From: Pochonia chlamydosporia 170 | Lineage: Eukaryota; Ascomycota; Sordariomycetes; Hypocreales; Clavicipitaceae | Direction of reading: 5' to 3' | Assembly: GCF_001653235.2 (NCBI RefSeq) | Contig: NW_019154043.1 | Span: 186,001 to 250,000 of the forward strand | Length of the DNA: 64,000 bases | Shown here: positions 20,277 through 31,952 of the stretch, in pieces | How the letters are laid out: each line of letters starts with the position of its first letter | Position numbering within the stretch: position 1 is the first letter of the stretch | Translations under genes and position numbers: made by a program | Notes under the pieces: generated by a model | Seen by the model: the letters and a program-made list of their open reading frames with translations, nothing else | What the model was told of the DNA's origin: nothing | Database searches by the model: none

Positions 20277-21551
20277 GTTGGCAATGCTAGTGATACAGCC
20301 GACGATGCTTGTCTTTAGTGAAATATGTGGATTTGTACGTTTTACTATCTGGAAACAATCGGGGCTCCTTAATATATATAAAGTATCTTACCGCGGTGTG
20401 AGAGCTCTCGACGTAAAATGAGTGACGTGAAGTCCTGGTCGGGTCATTGTATGTATTGTCGGCCCGGTGGCGCCCGAGCTTCGCACTATTCAAGGTGCAT
20501 TACGAGTAATAGTAACGAGTAGGATTGAATATTCCTATTGCACGAAAACTTACAAGCATGGACGCTTAGCGTGGCTCAAGTTTTATGGGAGTTCATTTAT
20601 CACTACACCAAAGTGAGTCCGCTGTGGTGTACTTTGTAGCCATAACAAGATAATCACCTTGAAGATGCCATACTTATAAAGAACCCTTATTGGTCAGACT
20701 GCTACAAACTCTCTTTGTGATAGCAAGCCAGTAGTTGTTCTAATATAGTGTATCTGCTAAAGTAAGCCTGAGTAATTAGAACGGAGCCACCTCCGCAATA
20801 CACACTTGCAACCAAACGATCAAATACCGACGTAGAAATTTATGGTGATAGAATACACACGTGGCACTATTATAGTATATAGAAATAGCATCGGACTTCC
20901 GGCTTTCTATCTGCGATCTGAGAAGCATTGTTATTAATTAGAACTAGTGCAACAAGTCAGAGTCTCACAAGCTCCAATGTGAGAGGTAGGATCACGCAAC
21001 GTCTGAGTTGTACCCATTCGAGTACCAAGTTATTTTGGCTCAGACCATATCACTACTTGATGTGTTGCACTTCCTTCTCCGCTCGCGGTATCTATCTCAG
21101 ATGAGCCAAGTCCTCAGCCGCAATCAAAAAGTGATGTATAATGCAAGCGGCTAACGGAACTAGCTCGGACGCCGAATGTGAAGCCCTAAGGGCCGTGCAA
21201 TGTTTAATGTCGTACCGAACCATCGAATTGGTAATGCTCAGCGTGTTCCGGTCCAAATGAATGTGCGGCAGATGCAAGTGCTGACAAAACCTCCCGAACG
21301 CCACATCGAATTGCCCCGAGCCAACGTCGCATTTATACCGAACGCACCTCGCCTTTCTCTTTCTATTGCCCTATCCTGGTGTTTTGCATACTTGTGTCAA
21401 TCGATATCGCTATCTCACTAAAACATCAAGTTATTAAAACCTTTAGTATTGTTTTGTTTCGTCTCTCTTCTTCATTACCACAAACCAGAATATCGTGCTG
21501 ACACAACCTGAAACTATTCTGGCTCTACAGCATACACTGGTCTAAAGTACA
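20277..21551. other. Divergent intergenic region, secreted protein and atypical SDR
   Basis: About 1.27 kb with no supported gene. It should hold both promoters; the part just before 21552 is pyrimidine-rich, as in many fungal leaders. No TCG-N5-CGR site was noticed. Confidence 0.35.
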
Positions 21552-22300
21552 ATGTCTTCCAAGCCCATAGTAGTAATCTTTGGCGCGGGTGCCAACATTG
21601 GCGCTGCAGTCACCAAAACCTTTGTCGAGGCCGGGTATCGCGTATGTGCAGTGTCACGCAGTGCAAAGCCATCCGACGATGGTAATGTGCTGTCCGTCCA
21701 GGCTGACCTGAGCAAGCCCGCGGAGGTGCCCCCCGTCTTTGACACAATCAAAAGCCACTGGGGTAGTGACGCTTTTCCCAAAGTAATTATCTGGAATGCT
21801 GGTCGTCGAACGCCTACTCCTGACAAGAGTAACATCTTTAGTGTTCCCACCGAGGACTTGCTAACAGATTTTGCCATTGCCAATGCGAGCCCTTGGGCAG
21901 CTGCCAATGAGGCCATCAAAAACTGGGCCGATAACGTCCAAGGAGTCTTTATTTGCAATGGAAACATTATGGGCAAAGCTGTCTTTCCACACCCAGACTA
22001 CACTACCCTTGGGGTTGGCAAGAGAGCTGCAGCATACTGGGTTGAGGCGGCTGACATAACTTATAAGCCAAAGGGCTTAAGGTAGGTGACATATCAACTT
22101 GAGGCAAGTTTAGTGGTGCTGACTATTTCACCCGTTGTAACAGATTTTACTTTGCTGATGAACGAACTGCCGAGGGTCGTCCTGTAGGTAGCGTGCCAGG
22201 GGCTGATTCACATGCTCGCATGTTCCTGGAGCTTGCAAAAGGCAACGACGATCTACCATGGTACCTTACGTTTGTTCAGGGGAAATATAAGCAGTTTTAG
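21552..22300 (+). CDS. Atypical short-chain dehydrogenase-like protein
   Basis: Two exons, 21552-22081 and 22144-22300, intron 62 nt (GTAGGT donor, AACAG acceptor), 228 aa. The Rossmann motif is GAGANIG (11-17) and an NAG motif is present at 82-84, both as in SDRs. The catalytic region is unusual: the lysine of YxxxK is kept (K157), but the tyrosine position holds L153 and the usual serine position reads as asparagine (CNGN, about 135-138). This suggests either a different chemistry or a binding role. It is placed between the core genes and the regulators. Cluster membership is uncertain. Confidence 0.75.
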
Positions 22301-23294
22301 GAGGGGTGTTTTAAGGGGTAGCTGCACCATGCGCTATGTTTTCTGGTTGCATGGAACGAGTGATAGACATTAGACGAAGCCACATCACAAGACTTCAGCT
22401 ACTGCAACCTTGTTCTTAATCTTAAAGGGAAAGCAATGTTATGCACATTAACACCAGGCTGGTTAGAACAGCTCATAGAACGTTTCTCGAAGCCCATTGT
22501 GCAACATGCCTGTACCTCGACTATGTGATATGTCGGTATGCTTCTGTCTCAGATAAAGAAGATACAAGTAAAAACAACAAAGCCATGCGGAGGTGAACGA
22601 ATAGAGAACGGTCATTACTCTATAGCCAGAGACTAGTAGTTACGCAGTGTGCTTCCCGAAAATGCCGGTACATCGTGAGTCCCTGCTTGTTCACAATGGT
22701 GCCGCAGTATGGTGTGGCTGACCCATGTCAAGAAACGAAGCCAGGAGAACGTTCAACTGGAACATTCGCCTGCCGAAGGTACAGACCGAGGAGCCATGGA
22801 GGCGAAATTAACCCCAAAGCCATAAGACAGAACGGGTTGGTCCGCCACCGAGCTTCCCGGCACCGAATTTCGGGGCCGACAGTGCCGGTCCACGGCTTCG
22901 GTTCATGGCTTCGGGCCTGTTATTTCGGGCCCGAGTACCTGACATATACGCCGATACGATGTGTAGTGACTCCCGACTGGCTAGGACTCAGGAGATTGGT
23001 TTGAATTACTCTCCAAGACAATGGAAATGGCAAATTTGACTAATGGTATTCTGCGTTGAATGGCCGTTGCAAGTAGATTCTAATTGTGCAACAAAGTATT
23101 GCACACTTCTACCAAAGTATGGATATCCTAATTATGATGAACAAATTTTATACAACTATTGTTTCACCCGGTGCCCTATCGGACGAGGCCAACGACTAAA
23201 TAAGAGTAACATATTTGTCAGCGGCATTTGCAGTGTTTAGTGTGCTGACCCTCTCTGTCCGTGACGTCTACTTCCTGCAAGAACTATGATTCTG
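22301..23294. other. Convergent intergenic region
   Basis: About 1 kb between the SDR-like gene and the first AflR-like gene. A GC-rich part at about 22840-22940 carries repeated TTCGG words and the palindrome TCGGGCCCGA (22925-22934). No coding sequence is supported. Confidence 0.35.
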
Positions 23295-24665
23295 TCAACT
23301 ATGCCGCAGCCTCGCAATGATTTCAGAAGAAAGTGCGGTAAGGCCTCTTCGCAAATCTGCTTCTATGTGCCCTAACGTAGCTGCCGAAAAAGTATCTGCT
23401 CGCCGTCGACCACTACTGACCGGAGAGTCCATCGGCCGCTCCAAAGCTACCCTCGCCGCGAGAGCGTTCCGCCGTAACGTCAACTGGTTTACTATACTCT
23501 GGACATGGTGCAACTCTCCCAATATCAGCTGAGTCGTTGTTCGCCTTGTAGCTTGGTCATCCAACGAGCTATAGTCTATACAAAGCTGTCTAATGGACGC
23601 AGTGGCCATCGTCTGACTCCGGACACCGCCGAAGCTGATCTCCATACCTTCAAGACTTGTCCCGCTATGAATTTGACGCACTGCCATGGCATATAGCTCT
23701 AGCACTTTAAACACGATTATCGATAACATGGTCGTCATGTACCCCGTCTCTGTACAAGAACACTGCAGCATATTGCTGACTGCTTGAGTGGTTTCCTTGT
23801 TCTGCTCCAACACGGCAATGGTGGACAAGGTACTTCCAACGGTCCCGTCGCTGGAGCCGGAAACTGAATTGCCTGAGCTGCCACACACAGACTCGGGCGA
23901 GAAGACCTTGTGTAAGAGGCTCATTGTTAGTCCCATGCAGCGGCACATGGTACTCAACTCTGATTGAGTGCCTGCGCTTTCGCTACTCGATGACTGCGCC
24001 AGATTGTTGCTAAGAGATGGGCACAAGTCGAACGGCATCGTGCGACCAAATGATGGGTTTAGTCTGTTTAGGTCTATATTACTGTCGTCCGATATAAGAA
24101 GATCAGCGATATCGCGGTGGTCTTGCGGGATGGAAGAGCCTCCAACATTGAGCAACTCAGCCTCAATGTCAAATGGTTGGGTAAGAAAGTCAGTGAATTG
24201 ATCATTTATTGCCGAAAAATTCGGCAATCCTAAGAGATCAAGCGAACAAGTGGTATCTGTGAAGCCATTCATAAAGCAGGCCAATTCGGCGGAAAGTTCG
24301 CTAGAGAATTCGGCAGAGTCAGCTACAGTGCTGAGCGGTGGCGACGGCGGACTCGTTTCTGCGGGTGGCAAGGTATCTTGCTTCTCCCCGACATTGGAGC
24401 CTTCAGTGCAGCTTCTATCAGAGCTCCCGACGCTATGGGAGGCATCACGATGCTTCTCTCGCTTGCGGCCAGGACGTTTTGTGACAAAGTACTCGCAGGC
24501 GATACCCCTCTTTTCGCATCGTGAGCAAGTTGGTCTTTCTTTTGGGCATCTGACTTTGGATACTGCACAAGAGTGGCAGCTGTCTCTAATCTTTGTCATT
24601 GTAGATCCGGACGACAGGGCGACGGTGATTGTATCATGTGGTTGTACTGGTCTTGGCATTGCCAT
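23295..24665 (-). CDS. AflR-like Zn2Cys6 transcription factor, paralogue 1
   Basis: Single exon, 456 aa from the ATG at 24665; a second in-frame ATG at 24599 would give 434 aa. The zinc cluster is C-x2-C-x6-C-x6-C-x2-C-x6-C within SCHSCAVSKVRC and the following 17 residues, followed by a basic stretch RPGRKR. A low-complexity Ser/Pro/Thr middle follows. The C-terminal AflR domain has QCSCTETGYMTTMLSIIVFKVLELY and ends with GHIEADLRRGLTALSSEII. The open frame extends upstream to 24920 without family features, so the long form is rejected. Expected role: pathway activator binding TCG-N5-CGR. It is head to head with paralogue 2. AflR, MdpE and GedR are the nearest described kinds. Confidence 0.93.
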   Translation of the reverse strand: MAMPRPVQPHDTITVALSSGSTMTKIRDSCHSCAVSKVRCPKERPTCSRCEKRGIACEYFVTKRPGRKREKHRDASHSVGSSDRSCTEGSNVGEKQDTLPPAETSPPSPPLSTVADSAEFSSELSAELACFMNGFTDTTCSLDLLGLPNFSAINDQFTDFLTQPFDIEAELLNVGGSSIPQDHRDIADLLISDDSNIDLNRLNPSFGRTMPFDLCPSLSNNLAQSSSSESAGTQSELSTMCRCMGLTMSLLHKVFSPESVCGSSGNSVSGSSDGTVGSTLSTIAVLEQNKETTQAVSNMLQCSCTETGYMTTMLSIIVFKVLELYAMAVRQIHSGTSLEGMEISFGGVRSQTMATASIRQLCIDYSSLDDQATRRTTTQLILGELHHVQSIVNQLTLRRNALAARVALERPMDSPVSSGRRRADTFSAATLGHIEADLRRGLTALSSEIIARLRHS

Positions 24666-27600
24666 TGAAGGAGTAATACGCGACTTTGACTTCAAAAACA
24701 AATGATATGCAGCAGCAATTGACTCGTAGGAACGAAGCAAACAGTTTCTTGGCAGACCTTCCTTCCGCTTAGTTTTATTGCTGGCCTGCAGATGCAGGTC
24801 ATCGTAAAGGTGCGGCTGAGGTGGGATAGCGCACTCGCGCGTCTGATATCTCTGGCAAATTCCACCCGGTTTGCAACTGTCGACACTCAAGAGGATTACC
24901 CGTCTTACGTGGCCATGCATACGTCCGCTCAGAGCGTTTCGGACTTATTCGTCCATTTGTATCTCGAGCATTGAACCACATAGGGGAACATGTACCTCGC
25001 GCCTAGTCAACAGCCGTCACAACCTTGATATGTTATGCCCCGCCCGGACCGTTATTTGCCGTCCGCTTGGGATGAGATTATCAGGATTCAGCGTGCATAT
25101 GTAGTTAGGCAAGTTGATAGGTGCTTCCTTTCCTAAAGAGGCGAAGGGTTCCCTGTGATGGTGAACTACTGACCCGTTGTCTGTCGCTACATCTTCAGTG
25201 GGACAAGCTCTAATTTAGTGATCCTTTTAAGGCAATTCGCCAATTTTAGTGCGCGTGTCCTCGATACATCTGAGACAGTTATGCGCTCTATTTTTGCTTG
25301 TTCTACTTTGGGCAAGGAACGTTACTTTGGTAACTCGACATGTCCTGGGTAGAGCAGGGTCGTATTTTCCAAGGGCTATGCTATGCCATCGCTTGCCGTC
25401 GCGTGTCAAGGTCGTAGTGATTACTACCGTACAGGTAGGCATAAAGTATAGCAGGTGGTCAGTTTCCAAGGATGAAACGTCGATGCACATACATAAGTCC
25501 ATGGCTTAGGGAGTCTTAGTCATGGTCGCAAGTTCCAGGTGTATAGCCAGATATCGGCGATGCTGAGTGTTATTTGGGAAGATCAGGGATTTGTGACGTA
25601 GACGAATATGCGGCCGTGATATACCGAAGCGATTATCATTCTTCGACTCTGGAGGTGAGAACAGTTTCATGGCGCAGCCACTACGTGTTTGTACTACTGC
25701 ACCAACAATGGCTCCTCATTCTGACTGGGCCATTTCTCCATCAGGCCTCACCACTAGATACTCCGTTCGGTGGCTGATGAAGCCATCGCCAGGGTCCAGG
25801 TCAAAAGGGTGGTGAGCTTGTGCGGCTACCCTTGTTCGCTCACCAAGATGCGATCGCCCTTCGAATCTGCCGCCAAAAAAACAGAAGCTAGTTCGATAGC
25901 TAATCGCATTTGACTAGCTTCGGGACAAAAGAATCAACGCACCGAACCATATCCAGGCGGAAACGTACCGAAAGCCACGCATCTGGCATGCGTCCGCCCT
26001 GCATCAATTGACAAGAGATCCCATCATCGACTCCGAACAAAATGGTGACATGAACCGCCAGTCAGCCAGCCTCACCTGAGCTGATAGTTCTCTCGTTGTC
26101 AGCACTTGCGGATACACGGCTGGCTATTTACACGAAAACCCCTACTTGAGGCCTTTAAAAGGCCAAAGAACGTAACTAAACGAGCGAACAACAGCGAGAG
26201 TAAGGCACTGCAACCCTCCCCGCAACGCCGACAGGTCGCAGGACGCAAGAAGACAGCCATCCTGTCAGACGGGCTGCTGTTGGACCGCAGAACTGACAGG
26301 GTATTATGCCAGGGAACGGCTAACCGGCACGTCTTACAACCATTTTACATCTCTTGGCTTGCACGGCAATCGATGCACAACGGACCCCAAATGGTGGCAG
26401 GGCGTGATAACTCCAACCCCCCATCCCCACACGTTCGGTCGTGATCATGAGCTTTCAGACTTACGACCTGTGCGAACCACGTCAGCGGTATGTTTTGGTA
26501 GTCACGGAGTGACCGTGTCGACTGAAAGCTGCTGCCAGGGTCACTGTTCGACTCTACCTCGTGGCGTTGCAGGGAATGCTTGCCGGCAAACCATTATGCA
26601 AAGAGGTAATGACGACAGTAGTGGCATGATCGACGTCTTTTGGATGTGGGCCATGTGTTTATGAGCATTCATAATCCTCCGCACATGTAAGTCTTTTCAT
26701 ACTATACTGTTTCGTGATATTTTCACATCGGCCCCGGCTGTAGGGTAGTGGATGAAAACACGAGGATCGACGAGTGGCGTATATTACTTCTACAAGTGGG
26801 GATACTACTACAGTAGATGACAATACTTTGTTGGATTTTGTTCATAATATGGCACTAGTTTCATCACATAGCAATATCGTCACTCTCACAAACTCGTTCT
26901 GATGGCTCTTGGTTTATGGATAGCGTACTCCAATTCCACTCCGTTGAGACCTCGGCAATTCTCAATGAAAGACAGGGACGGAAATTAAAAAGTTCAGCTC
27001 GCTGTAGTTAGTTACTTTAGATTATTTTAACGTTATTAACGCCTCCTCCTCCAGTGGAGAATGTGGTACGCCATGTGGTGAATGGGGCTGGTGGTATCAG
27101 TCGGCATGGGTGGAAAGGCGCCAGCATGTCTATGGTCGTTCGCCCATGAATTGTCTCTGAATTGGCCATCCAGTCTCAAATACGGTGGTCGTGTCAACCC
27201 TGCTCTGGTTTCGGTGGCAGTGTACTACCAGGCTAAGCAGCTGGAGGCGGCGGACTTTGCCGTTCTACGGGATAATATCTGTCGGCCTCCTTACAATATC
27301 GCCGAGTTTCATAGCAACAGGGCGATTCACATGCCTAAAATGGGCGGCTCGACGGGCCGTTGATCAGTTTCTTGATATGTCGTCTCAACGCTGCAATCCT
27401 CTTAACTCACTATGCGGGCATCTCATTATTTAATCGTGCCAGCTAGCTTTGGATGTAGACTGAAACATGGCACAGGCAAGAGGTGACCAACGTGTCAAAA
27501 TAGCCCCCCAATAGCGAGCACTTAGCTACGCACGGCATAATCTTTATTTGGTACCGTATTAAGCATACGTGCTTAGTGAGACACTGGGCATACATTGACC

Positions 27601-29437
27601 GGAGATATCCACACCGGAAAAATGGATCAAGTTCTAGAATAAAGTGGTGGAAAACGTGGGCTTCGACATGAGCCGACGATGACCTCGCAGCTGGTGATGA
27701 TTCGCGTGGCGTTCATATAGGTGTGCAACTCATATGTGCTTTCTCAGCATTTGTCTCATGGTTGCGATTTCTTCTGTACTATTGCTTGGAGATTGGTTAT
27801 CGGGACAAGTCCTTGTCGCTCGCATTTCTTACGCTATCTGCAGGTGTTTGCATCGATAGTTGCATCTCGGCATGAGTTGCCGGCGATTTGTCTTGGCTTG
27901 GAGCGATAGCTATTGACGAAATAGGTAGCGACTTTCGGCCCCGAAGTTGTCGACGAAGGAATTTGGACCCCGAGGTATTCGCCGAGACATCACCAAGTTA
28001 TTTTGCGGCTTTTCGTGGTGTAAAGACGTCAGCATCACCTCGGGCTGTTATGACTATGCGAGGGGTGTTACATCGTCTTTGACATTGGGCGCAAGGCCCA
28101 GTCTGGCAGACGAATAAGGGCACTATATCAAGAGTGCTAGGCCTGATTTCATAGATAACAGGCGAGGGAAGCCAGGTCGGGTAAGCGTGATGCAGTGCTG
28201 ACATGCAAAAGCCACGCAGCGCAGGGATAACAGGCGAGACAATGTTACCAGACAGAGACAGTACTTGGCCATACAAGAAACGAAAATGCAGCGGCTCTCC
28301 AAGCAGCCACTCAGTGATATGGAGTGAGGTGAAGGAAGTGCCAAGTCTCTGATTCCTCGATTTGTCCCGGTAGACACAAACGGGTAAGATTTGGGCAGCG
28401 CCACAGGGCGTTGCATCATCAATTGTGTGCAACAAACTAACTAGCAAAGGGAAGGCGACTACTATTTCCTGATTGCTATGGTGAGGCACTTATCGAACCA
28501 TGTTACTGAAGTACGGAGATGCCTTGAGCAAGAGTCGGGTTGAATGCTGTTGACCTGAACTCGGGCGAAGTCAAGAGTAGACTGTCAATGGCAGGACGCT
28601 TGTTAAAGTTTAAAGGGAAAATTTCCTGGCGAATCTCTGATAGAGCCAACTTGCTCGATAACACATGTAACAAACACCATGGCTATGCATCAACGTCGGT
28701 ATCCAAGTCAATGATAGACTTATAATTCAAACAACGATATCATCTAGAGATCCTGGAGCAAGGCATTCCCTAGCTGGATTGATACTAGCCCTTCACTTCG
28801 TATATGTAAAGAGATCATTAACCATGCACATGGCGTTATTTTGTACATGTACTTCCTATCCGGCCGAGTAAGACGGCCTCTAACCCCCACTCTCGCCACG
28901 TTTTTCGAAGTTTCGGGGTGCGGCAGGATACTGTCGATCCTTCGAGGAATATTCGCTAGCGAAGTGGAATTTTCCCGATCGGTTTATGACTACCACTCCA
29001 TGCTGCCCAGACATTTAGTTTGACGTATTCCAAGACATTCATCTCTTGCCGCCTTGGGGTAGAATCCACTGCATTGGCATATACGCATCGTACCGATTGG
29101 TGCCACTCCTTACAATTTGGTTACATTCCCCAAACTTTGTTTTGGAGCTTACACGCTAGATATTCTGCAATCCGACCTCTGGGTAAAAGTTGGAGACCAT
29201 TTTACACATAACAAACACCATTTCGGACGACTACAGAATATCAATGCTTGAAGTCAAATCGTTTCCGGATATCTAAAGGTAAGGTGATTTTCCAGAACAC
29301 GGAAGCCAATGGTGGTAGTGTTGGCCTTAAATTCATGTAATCTGACGTGGCAATAGGATCTTAGATGCACCCTTAGATAAATATTGTCGCAAGATACTAA
29401 GCAAGATCATATCAACAAAGCGAACTCAGCGCCTATA
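24666..29437. other. Gene-poor 4.8 kb region between the two AflR-like genes
   Basis: All open frames here are short (at most about 163 codons) and show no family features or conserved splice-joined product that I could find. The region includes both activator promoters. One TCG-N5-CGG word is near the right end. I see no terminal repeats that would define a transposon. It could hold decayed genes, a mobile-element relic or an unannotated noncoding RNA. Confidence 0.45.
28913..28923 (+). promoter_or_regulatory. Possible AflR-type site TCGGGGTGCGG
   Basis: Fits TCG-N5-CGR loosely, 515 bp upstream of the second AflR-like gene. It might serve auto- or cross-regulation. A single match of this length in a long spacer is weak evidence. 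Confidence 0.25.
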
Positions 29438-30760
29438 ATGTCTAAAATTCGAGATAGCTGCCACTCATGCGCCGTTTCCAAGGTCAGATGCCCCAAGGAA
29501 AAACCATCTTGTTCAAGGTGCGAAAAACGAGGCATGGTTTGCGAATACTTTGCCACCAAACGCCCTGGTCGCAAACGGGATCCCACACGATTACATCATA
29601 GTGCTTCAACCTCAGATACATCTAGTATCGCCAGCGCTTCTCATCATGATGCGAGGGAATCGGAGATATCTACAGATCTTCAATCGCTTGCACAGCCGGA
29701 TCAGATAGTTGTTTCTCCCACAGCATCCGGCGGCTTTTCTGTACCATCGGCGATGACACAAGATGTCACTACTCTCATGGAAGATTTTGCAGATATTTCC
29801 ACGCCACTTGAACCATCGGCGTGGCCTAAAGCCTCTGAAATGGACATTGATGGTGACTTTACGCACCTGCTTACGCCTCCCATTGACTTTTCGGAGATGG
29901 AACCCATGCACTTTGAGTTTCCAAGCCTGGGTGAGGGACAGGACGACATTGCTGAGCTTCTTATCACCAATGATGTCGATGCACAATCTCTGTCAGCAAA
30001 GTCCTTCCATTATATGGCTTCCTCTGTGTCGTCTTTGCCATCCTCGGATGGACAGCTGCTGATGGAGCATTCACCTCAATCAAGCCCTGTTTGTAGCTGC
30101 ACAGCTGAGGCACTCGGTCTGATGAGCAGGCTTTTCTCGACTGAGTCACTTCGCTCTAGCTCCGAGCCAGCTAGTCCACAGAAACAGGCTGCGATTTCAG
30201 GTATCAACCAGTCGACTCATAATGAGTTTTCAACTCAGACAATCATACTGCAAAATAAGCAATCTATAGAAGTCGTTAGCCGCATACTGCAATGCTCGTG
30301 TGCAGATGACGGACATCTCATGACCATGATTTCTATTATTGTTTTTAAAATTCTAGAGCTTTATTCTCAGGCGGCAAGACAAAAGCAAGGGGCCGCCAAG
30401 TACAGTCACTGGAGCAACACATCTACGACTGGAAACCTCATGAGGACGAGTGGCCTGGACCAATTTGGCTGTTCAGACGACAATGACAGACGCATAACTA
30501 CTCAATTGATCATGAGTGAGTTACATCGCGTACGACAACTGCTTAACCAACTGACCATCCGGCGCAATACTCGTGGTGCCCAAGAGACCTTCGGAATGAA
30601 CTTGAGTTGTCTTGGGAACTGGCAGGGTACACTTTCGCCCCATGACGATTGGATGAATGCTAGTTTCTCAGGTTCCACCCTGGGACAAATCGAGGTTGAT
30701 CTACGAAGGTGTCTCACTACTTTATCAAGAGAGATTATTCACGTGTTACGGGAGAGCTAG
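29438..30760 (+). CDS. AflR-like Zn2Cys6 transcription factor, paralogue 2
   Basis: Single exon, 440 aa from the ATG at 29438, which gives MSKIRDSCHSC at the N-terminus; the frame is open further upstream but lacks an ATG. The zinc cluster (residues 7-34) and the basic RPGRKR tail are almost the same as in paralogue 1. The middle is Ser-rich. The C-terminal domain again has QCSCADDGHLMTMISIIVFKILELY and ends with GQIEVDLRRCLTTLSREII. The two proteins differ strongly in the middle, so the duplication is not recent or has diverged fast. It lies just upstream of the AflS-like coactivator, the usual AflR/AflS pairing. Expected role: activator of the anthraquinone genes. Confidence 0.93.
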   Translation: MSKIRDSCHSCAVSKVRCPKEKPSCSRCEKRGMVCEYFATKRPGRKRDPTRLHHSASTSDTSSIASASHHDARESEISTDLQSLAQPDQIVVSPTASGGFSVPSAMTQDVTTLMEDFADISTPLEPSAWPKASEMDIDGDFTHLLTPPIDFSEMEPMHFEFPSLGEGQDDIAELLITNDVDAQSLSAKSFHYMASSVSSLPSSDGQLLMEHSPQSSPVCSCTAEALGLMSRLFSTESLRSSSEPASPQKQAAISGINQSTHNEFSTQTIILQNKQSIEVVSRILQCSCADDGHLMTMISIIVFKILELYSQAARQKQGAAKYSHWSNTSTTGNLMRTSGLDQFGCSDDNDRRITTQLIMSELHRVRQLLNQLTIRRNTRGAQETFGMNLSCLGNWQGTLSPHDDWMNASFSGSTLGQIEVDLRRCLTTLSREIIHVLRES

Positions 30761-31952
30761 GGGCAGTACATGGATGATTACCGAGGCGCTATTGTCTGAT
30801 CTGTAATAAAAAGGCTATAGAGTCTAGACTTGTTTGTCGGGATGTTTTCCTTTGCTTTTTGTTGGTTTACGTGTGTTGAAAGGCACCTGTTGTGATCGGT
30901 GTCATTCTAGATGTGCGAACAGTCTTTTCACTATCCTTGATGGATATAGAACTACTTGGAGAGATCTTGGCCTAGAGCTAGCTGTTGTTGTCAAACTGTC
31001 ATTTATGGGATGAATCAATTGAGATAAATCGGTGTCACACGGGACGGTCTGTCATAATCACCGCCCTTTAGTAGTGAGATTCATGCGTAGTCTCGGCTTG
31101 CCTCACCTGCAACACACCAGCAACAATCCTACCTATAAATCCACATTTTGAGAAAATCGAGTAAAATACAACGATCAAGTTTACAATGCATCTCACAGTG
31201 AATTGTCATATGCAGTAGTGTACAATGTACAACTTGCCAGCTTACAACGGCCTTCGCCTACCCTTGTTGTTGTGCAAAACACCATCACTTTCTCCGACTC
31301 GGGTGATTGGTACTGCACTAGCATCAGATTGGAAGTACCGATGTGGCTCGCCTCTAAGAAATGTGCCGTAGCGGAGCGGAAAGGCGACTTATGCACGTCC
31401 TACGGGGGTTACATCTAGTTATCTTGTGTCAGATGCAGGCGGGGGACCTTTTGCCATGTCTGACCTCAGGTTGCAGAACCTAGCCACCAAGTACGACAGG
31501 ATCCCAAGAGCGGATTAAGCCAAAAAGAATGTCTCTTACTTCGGGTTATTTCGTCGGGTTTGTTGGAGCTTCACCCCATGTCCGTTAACAGACCTGCCAG
31601 ACTTTCGTTGATGGCATTTTCATCTGGAGCACTGCGGCTCTCAATCGTAGCTGCGTGAGTCGTATTAAAACTGTCTAGCTGTAACGCATGTTCAATTCCG
31701 AAGGCCAGAAGATGTTGAGGTAATGGAGCGAGATCAATTGTAAGATGGGGGTCGGTCGGGGGTTGCATTTGACACACCAGACTTCCTAATGGAGGTTATG
31801 CTGAGTAGGCCGTGAGCTAATTAAAGGCTGAAATGCGGCATGTGAGGCTATGAAGTTGATACTTTATTTAATGTACTTCTGCTCTAACCTTTAACCTGAC
31901 CTCTACATCTCAATCCCCAAACCTCCTTCGGCGATCTGACGCTGTCTTCGGA
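30761..31952. other. Intergenic region upstream of the AflS-like gene
   Basis: About 1.2 kb without supported coding sequence. It contains the first copy of an 18-bp repeat (31033-31050) followed by a CCTATAAATCC stretch that looks like a core promoter, perhaps of a decayed long terminal repeat. Confidence 0.35.
31033..31050 (+). repeat. 18-bp direct repeat, copy 1 (TGTCACACGGGACGGTCT)
   Basis: An identical 18-bp word occurs in the same orientation at 33546-33563. It begins with TG, like the ends of LTRs. The sequences downstream of the two copies are not alike by eye. Confidence 0.6.

Noticed and set aside
24666..24920. Upstream extension of the first AflR-like protein to the ATG at 24920
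   Set aside because: The added 85 residues have no zinc-cluster-family features, and the length from 24665 fits AflR proteins better.
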